Assembly (NCBI GenBank): GCA_027625915.1
Contig: JANTQA010000023.1
Coordinates: 23,684,001 to 23,748,000, forward strand
Source of the DNA: Anaeramoeba flamelloides
Taxonomy: Eukaryota; Metamonada; Anaeramoebidae
Length of the DNA: 64,000 nucleotides
Direction of reading: 5' to 3'
A program made the position numbers and the translations under genes. Below, piece by piece: positions 57,549 through 64,000 of this stretch. Each line of letters opens with the position of its first letter. Within the stretch, counting starts at the first letter, position 1. The notes under the pieces are model-generated. The model was not told the origin of the DNA and ran no database searches. It was given only the letters and a program-made list of their open reading frames with translations.

Positions 57549-60500
57549 ATGAGCTTTCGACTTTATGAACAAATCATTATTTCTGGTCTTGGTGACGAAC
57601 TAATTGCTATGGACAAAGAAGAAGATGATTATAGCGGTGTGTGTTATGCGATGGAGATGCTTTATGTTCCCACAATCATTTCAACTGTTTCTTCAAGCAA
57701 AGATGTCGAAGACACACCAATGGTTGAAAAGTTTATTCACCCTACGAATGGTTTACAACTATACTCTGCGCCACCAAAGTCATTCTCTCATGAATTTGTG
57801 TGTACAGATGTCAAAGGAGATCGTTTGTATGGGTTTTGCTTTACACAATACCCGGCATTCAGCGAACAAAAATACCAAGCTTTAATCAACCTATTTGCCA
57901 ATAAAAAGAAAGAGGGCAAACAAAAAGTTGAGACCATCGGTACACTCCCACCAACTTTATACACCGCTAGGGCCTTAACATTATTAACGAAATACCCATT
58001 ACGATCTACTTTTGTTAATCTCATCATTCGATTTATTCAATCCTTAAAATATGGAACAGTTTTTAGTTCCAAAACAGCTTTACAGCTTGCAAAAATTCTC
58101 GATCACGTAGATTTAAGTAATTCGGTGAAAAACAAACGTGAAACAAAGAAACAAGAAATAAATAATAATGAGAAGAACAAGCAAGAAAAAAACAAACAAG
58201 AGAAAAACAAACAAGAGAAAAATAAGCAAGAGAACAGTAAACAAGAGAAAAAGCGATCAAAACGGAAAAGGATTGTAATTGGGAAAAATAATTATCTAAA
58301 ATTACCATCTTTAACCAAAAAAAATCAATTACCAATCGTTGATGTAAGAATTTACTTTTTTTTTTTCTTCTTTTTTTTTTTTTCAAATTTCCAACAAGCC
58401 TGAAAAGTGTAATATCGGAAATATTTACATTTTGTATTTAACTTAAATGAAGAATAATTCCTCAGATCGTTCAGTGTTTTTTTTCATTACAATTTCTTCA
58501 AAAAATTCAGAAACTCAGAAGATTTTGATTTTTAGATTCAAGAAACCAAGAAAGCTTACTGTAAATTCTAAAATAAAAGGATCAAAATTTTCATTCAACT
58601 TTCTCAAAGAAAACACAAATAAAAATTCAAAATAATCACCAAAAGACGAAAATTTTAAAAGGTGAAATCAACAATCTAAGCTTATAGATGAGTTAAATAA
58701 TTTAGCTTTATGGTAATAAAAAAATTGAAATTTGATCCTTTACTTTTGAAATCATCAAAATCCCAATTCCAAAATGAAAATAAGTGTTTGCTGTTTACTG
58801 AATTTAAGGCTTACATTTAACGTATGATCTCTAAAACAATTTTTGGGAAAGCTGAATGAAAGTTTTGTTCCATTTATTTTTCAACCAACATTAAGGTTTC
58901 CGATCCCTGAAATTTGAAAAACAAAAAGATTATCTAGTATAAAGGGATTGGCAACTTGTTATTTTGGTTCTTAGAGAATCAATCTTGGACTTAGTATGAA
59001 TTTTAAATAGTGTTCAATTTGGCTATTTTTGACAATTTATTTTTTTTTCCGAATTAAAATTAAAGAATGTAAGATAAAAAAGGTTGGAGACATTTAATAA
59101 AAAATTATGAATTTTGGCAATTGGAATTTTTTCCTTTCCTTTTGACTCGATTAACTAAAAATAAATGAATTTTTCAAAAGCTCCAAATAAAACCAAACCT
59201 AAATAAAAATTTCAATCAAAAGCCCACAAAGATCATTTTTTTTATAACTTAAATTCCGTTATATTAGTTCCTACATTCTTCTATTCAGATTTCAGAAAAA
59301 TTAAAAATAAATTGTCAAAAATTGCCTTTTTGAACACTATTTAAAATTCATACTAAGTCCAAGATTGATTCTCTAAGAACCAAAATAACAAACCACCACA
59401 CCCGATACAAGATAATCTTCTTTTTCAATTTTCAGAGATTGCAAACCTTCAGGGACTAGTAAATCTTATTTAATTTTTTTTTTCCAAAGTTAATAGTGCG
59501 CTTATTTTCAGAAGAATTCAATTAAACTTGATAAACAAACTAATTTATCAACTTTAGAGAGGTGAATTATCATTTTTAAAATAGTTCATTACCCCCCCCC
59601 CAATTAATTATCAGTAAAAAAGCTTTAATCCTTTTTGTTTTGAATTTTTGGATCCGAAAAATAAAAATTTACAATACAATATAATTGAAGATAACAATAA
59701 TTAAAATTGGCAGTACAAGTCAATGGCATATAAAAAAAAAAGTTAAACAGTTACCATCATTTCTCTTCTTCAATATTTTACCAACCAAATTCGAATCACA
59801 ATGTTAATTATTTTTCTTCAATCTCAGCCTTTTAACAAAAAATAAAATGAATAAAAAAAAAAAAAATTCTTTTTTAATGAAAAAAAAACAAAAATCACCA
59901 TTTTTTTCCAAAAAAAAAGAAAATGGAAAAATAATCAAATTATTGTTTAATTCAATTTTAACTAACAAATTTTATTTTTATTTTAATATTTATAATAGAT
60001 TGATTTTGAAACACTATTCTTCAGCTTAAGTCCAAATAATATTATAAAATTTTTTTTTGCTCTACTTACTGAATGCCGAATAATTGTAATTTCAAAAAGT
60101 TATACAAAAATTGTTGATACAACTGAAGCAATGTTAGCGCTACTTTACCCGTTTACATATAATTGGACATATATACCAACGTTGCCACCCCAATTTTGGA
60201 ATGTTGTTGAATCACCAGTTCCTTTTTTTATTGGTTGTCATTCCTCTGTTACAGAATTTGAAAGAGTCCCAAGAGATGTAATCATTTTTCATTTTAAAAA
60301 ATTTATATTTCACTTTTTTCTGTATATAATAATTTCAATATAAATAGTTTGTGTGTGCTAATTTAATTTTTTTTTGATTTCGATAGTATATCAATTAATC
60401 AGTAATCTAATAAAAAATTAAAAATAAAATAAAGCCCAAAGACAAATTTGAAATTAATACTTTTTATTCCTAATTCAAAAATAACACAATATCCCCCCCT

Positions 60501-62166
60501 AATAAATAAATAAATAAATAAATAAAACAAAAAGGTTATTTTGGTTGAATTAGATCATAATAAGATTACTTCAACTTGTGAGATTCAAACACCGCCACAA
60601 AGAATAACCAAAAGGCTATTAAAATGTATAAAGAAATATGCCAATATTTATACCAACAGTTCAAGTGGGAATTCACAAAGAAGGAATAAAAATTTTATAA
60701 AACGTAAAAGGGTAAAATCTGTATCGCAAAAGTTTCATCGAAGGACAGCATCTTGGTCAAGTAATTCTGAATCTGAAACCGAAGGAAATGGCAATTCAAA
60801 ATTGAACAACAAAAACAGTAATAGCAATTTAAGGATTAATTTAAATAAAAATATTAACATTGAAAAATTACGGCATGAATTTGTTGGAATATTTTTAACA
60901 TTTTTTCGAAATATCCCATCATTTATTAAGCAATTCAACACCAAAAAGCCTACAATTAGGGATATTTTTGATAAAAATGGATTTTTAAATAGCGCCAGTG
61001 AAGACTTCAAACCATTTCTAGAAATATTTACCAATACTCAATTTTTCATCTTTTTTATTGAGGATGGATTATTAAACCCTGAAAGCAAAATTCAATATTT
61101 TTTAAAATTATTACAAGAAAAAATCATCCGCCATAATCAACGATATTTTGATTGTAGACTACATAAAGAACAAACGGATGGTTACTTAACCAAACAAGGA
61201 CTACTTCGTCAAAATTGGAAGAAAAGATTTTTTTGTTTGAAAAATAAAAATTTGGATTATTTTGAAGTTAAAAAAAATTCAAAGGCAAAAATAAAGAAAA
61301 AGAAGAAAGGTAGCATTAAAATTGAACCACAAATAACGAAAATTTTGATCGCTTCGAAAATGGAAAATTTCCCAACACCATATATCCTCATATTGAAAAA
61401 TCCGAAAAGAGAATGGAAACTTTGTGCGTCAAATAAAAATGAATTAAAAAAATGGATTATCGCAATTAAAGCCACATGCTTACAAAAGGATGATATTGAA
61501 AAAATGACGGACACAATGCTTTCTAACTGGGACTTTAAGCAACGGCTACAAAATTTTAATAGACGAAGAACTTCTTCAAATATGTTTCTTGATTTTGTAA
61601 AAAGTAAAAAAAATCCTGAAAATAAAACCATATATAAATATCTTGGTAGATTGGTTTCAGAAGAAAATAATGATTCAGAAGATATATCAGATTCAAGTTT
61701 AAAGTATAGAATCGGAAGAGAACGTTTGAAAAAACAATTTTTTGAACAAATAGTATCAAAATCTAAACCCAATTCTGCCTCGAATTCTGGTTCTGATTCT
61801 AGTTCTGAATCTGAGTCTGATTCTGTGTCAGAATCTGAATCTGAATCTGAATCTGATATTAAAAAAACTTTAGAATTGGGAGAAAAGAAAAAGAAAAAGA
61901 AAAATTCTTTTGAAGTCAATAAAGAGTGTGATAATAATATTGATAAAAATACAAATGGCGAACAGGATTCAAATTATCAGCCCAAATCTAAAAATGAATC
62001 CAAATCAAAATCAAAATCAAAATCAAAATCAAAATCCGAATCCGAATCCAATTCTGATTCTGATTCTGATTTGAAAAAAAAAATAGAATCACAAGACAAA
62101 GAAAAGAAAACACAATTAAAAATCAATGAAGAACACGATAATAAGATCGATAAAAATAAAAAATGA
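57549..62166 (+). CDS. DENN-domain protein with C-terminal PH domain
   Basis: Three exons: 57549-58343, 59999-60277, 60535-62166; donors GTAAGA and GTAATC, acceptors AATAATAG and CAAAAAG, both phase 0; 901 residues. The upstream DENN module is at about 5-130 (RLYEQIIISGLGDELIAMD, FSHEFVCTDVKGDRLYGFCF). The core DENN module is exon 2, 266-358 (FFALLTECRIIVISKSYT, AMLALLYPFTYNWTYIPTLP, ESPVPFFIGCHSS). The downstream module begins VILVELDHNKIT at 359 and contains a basic Ser/Asn-rich insert. A PH domain lies at about 573-672 (DGYLTKQGLLRQNWKKRFFC, REWKLCASNKNELKKWI). The tail is Ser/Asp/Glu-rich. DENN proteins are exchange factors for Rab GTPases; the PH domain should bring it to a phosphoinositide membrane. 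Intron 1 is 1655 bases and contains a family C element. A Lys/Gln/Glu/Asn repeat (KNKQE units) sits at about 215-240 in the linker between modules. Confidence 0.9.
58893..59449. repeat. Family C foldback element, copy C3, inside DENN intron 1
   Basis: 557 bp: left end AAGGTTTCCGATCCCTGAAA, right end TTTTCAGAGATTGCAAACCTT. Inner arm match TTGGTTCTTAGAGAATCAAT against ATTGATTCTCTAAGAACCAA is exact. Confidence 0.8.
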
Positions 62167-63049
62167 TTAACAAAATTGGGAATTTACAATCTGAAAATTA
62201 ATTTGAATAAAAATTCAAATTAGGTTTCCGTTTTGATAGTAAAAAAAAATAATAATAATAATAGTTACCATAACAAAAATAAAAGAAATCTTGAAAAGTA
62301 TAATAAGAATTATTTAATTTTCTCATAAGAAAAAGAAATTCAAATACGAATTTTATATACGTTCTAAATAATTTTGATCAGAATCAATAAATTTTATAAT
62401 TAACATATATCGATTATTAGAACACGAGAATAATAAACCGGATTTATTTTTAAATAAAACAACAAAAATTATTATTATTTATTTGAATTAAATTGAAGCT
62501 TGTGATTTTATCAAGATATTTCATCAATTTTATTTTATCGCTATAATAATTATATTTTTTTCTCTTTAGTATTTGCATTAAATTAAATAAAATTAAATTA
62601 AAAAAAAAATTGGATTTTAAAAAAAGTGGGGCATTATGGGAAATTTATTTTTTGAAAAATTAAAATTTCTCAATTAAAGGTATTCCGAAATAAGACACCA
62701 TCTATTCATAACTCTTAGAACAAATGTTTATTTTCTTCCGATTCAATTAAAACCATGGTTGATAATGAAATAGAACATTTTTCTAAATTGTTACCAATTT
62801 TTATAATCAAGTGAAAAAAATATTTTTTATTTTCTCATTTTGATCCTCATAAAAATTAGATCAGTTAGCTTGGTGGCAATATACTGAACGTTCAGTATCT
62901 TTCGTTCTGGATTAATATTTGCAAGGAAATTTAATTTTTTATCAATTTTAGAAGATTTTTTATTACTCAATACCCATCATTTTCAGCTACTTTCTTTTTC
63001 AATAAAAATTACGATTTTCATATCCCTTTTTTTTTTTTGTTTTGTGATT
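62167..63049. other. Intergenic, nothing recognised
   Basis: 3' flank of the DENN gene. CAATATACTGAACGTTCAGT near 62878 is a small palindrome (ACTGAACGTTCAGT). Confidence 0.45.
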
Positions 63050-63445
63050 TTTGCTTTTTTTTTTTTTTCTTCTTTTTTTTTATTTTTTTTTTAAAAATTA
63101 AATTTGAAAAAAAAATGTCTGAAACTCCAAATTAACATTAAGAAACTTTAGTCATTGTATGTTCTTATAAAATTCATAGATTTAAAATTATAAAAAATCT
63201 TATTATCAACAATTTTAATTTCCTAAAGAAATTGAGAATTTTGCACGAGACGTTCCATGAATGGAGACCCAAAATTTTTTTAACATTTTTTTTTTTGAAA
63301 TTTATGAGTTTTTGAGGCTTTTCTTTCATGATTATTTACTCTAATACGAATTTTATTATTTCACATTATCTAAACAATCTTGGTTTGGTTGATTCTTAAA
63401 AATAAAGGGACTTTTTCATTTTATGCTGGGACCCTTTGAGTGAAA
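63050..63445 (+). repeat. Family F element, copy F4
   Basis: Poly-T start, TCTGAAACTCCAAATTAACA, ACGAGACGTTCCATGAATGG, and an end hairpin with AAAGGG paired to CCCTTT where F3 has AAAGTG and CACTTT. Confidence 0.65.
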
Positions 63446-63647
63446 TTGGAGTTTATTTTGCTAAAAATTATAGTAAATATAATAATTATTTTTATTTATT
63501 TAATTAAAATTAAATAAATTCTTTTATCAAATCAATAAAATTAATCAAATAAATATATATTTCAAAAGAAGAATTTTGATAATATCCTATTTTATTCAAC
63601 AAAATATGCATTAGATGAATTTATATAAAAATTGAAATAAAAATATA

Positions 63648-63842
63648 GTCAATTCCCGTTTTAAGACACAAACTTTGAAGAAAATTTAAGACACAAAAAA
63701 AATCTCAAATTAAAGTACATTTTCTGGAATTTTTTTTTACACAAATAATTTTATTAATATTTGAATTTTGTACCTTAATTTGGGATTTTTATTTTACCTT
63801 AATTTTCGTTGCAAGTTTGTTTATTAAAAGTTGAACTGACTG
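63648..63842. repeat. Family A palindromic MITE, copy A6
   Basis: 195 bp, GTCAATTCCCGTTTTAAGAC at the left and AAAGTTGAACTGACTG at the right, with TA on both sides. Confidence 0.7.
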
Positions 63843-64000
63843 TATGATGAATCAAACCACAAATACACCCAACTGTCTTTTTTTGTGAATAATACTTTAA
63901 AAAATAAGTGTAATATACAAAACTAAAAGTAAAAACCAAAAAGATTTATAAATAAGAAGCACATAAAAAATAAACTTTTTTCAAATGATCAACAAAAGAT

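Noticed and set aside
58447-58635. 62-codon frame inside DENN intron 1
   Set aside because: Low-complexity, and no donor/acceptor pair fits; the DENN modules join correctly without it.
61257-61919. 220-residue minus-strand frame with Asp/Ser repeats
   Set aside because: Antisense of the DENN-PH tail; Ser/Glu repeats read backwards give Ser/Asp.
1-64000. tRNA, rRNA or snRNA genes
   Set aside because: No cloverleaf with A and B box or conserved rRNA segment was noticed by eye on either strand; a covariance search would be needed to exclude them.

Overview
This is a very AT-rich stretch of a eukaryotic nuclear genome. The coding regions are interrupted by GT-AG introns, mostly about 50 to 250 bases and one of 1.65 kb. 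Proteins carry long Asn/Gln/Lys/Glu/Ser tracts, and the families seen are eukaryotic: RBBP4/MSI1 WD40, DENN-PH, calponin homology, SH3-RGG and UBA. This points to a free-living amoeboid protist of amoebozoan or anaeramoeba-like type, but no rRNA or other marker is present and I cannot name the species. The standard code is used.

Layout. 0-0.3 kb: 5' end of a TPR-like gene (minus). 3.4-5.4 kb: a decayed LINE followed by clusters of short hairpins. 6.2-7.7 kb: a two-exon gene of unknown function (minus). 7.9-11.4 kb: foldback elements and a tandem dispersed repeat. 11.7-14.2 kb: one unidentified multi-exon gene and one unresolved coding relic. 16.0-17.5 kb: a five-exon RBBP4-like WD40 gene without a recognisable N-terminus. 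19.9-20.8 and 25.8-26.7 kb: two recently duplicated seven-transmembrane genes. 30.1-31.6 kb: a coiled-coil, Thr/Asn-repeat, UBA gene. 32.5-33.2 kb: a second hairpin cluster. 34.8-36.4 and 42.0-43.5 kb: two genes that both combine SH3 with Arg-Gly repeats, in opposite order, separated by a LINE 3' fragment and about 4.5 kb without genes. 45.8-52.0 kb: a 1995-residue gene with one CH domain followed by about ten PH-like modules (minus). 57.5-62.2 kb: a complete DENN-PH gene whose first intron holds a foldback element. 62.2-64 kb: dispersed repeats only.

Functionally the recognisable genes lean to membrane traffic and the actin cortex (DENN-PH Rab exchange factor, CH-PH protein, SH3 adaptors, 7TM receptors), plus one chromatin factor. 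They are not an operon and I see no evidence of joint regulation. Between genes the window holds at least seven families of short non-coding repeats (called A to G here). Families A and B have TA target duplications like Tc1/mariner MITEs, C and G are foldbacks, D is a cluster of tiny hairpins, E is partly tandem, and F has a covarying terminal hairpin. Gene models come from reading splice sites and phases by eye; there is no transcript support.
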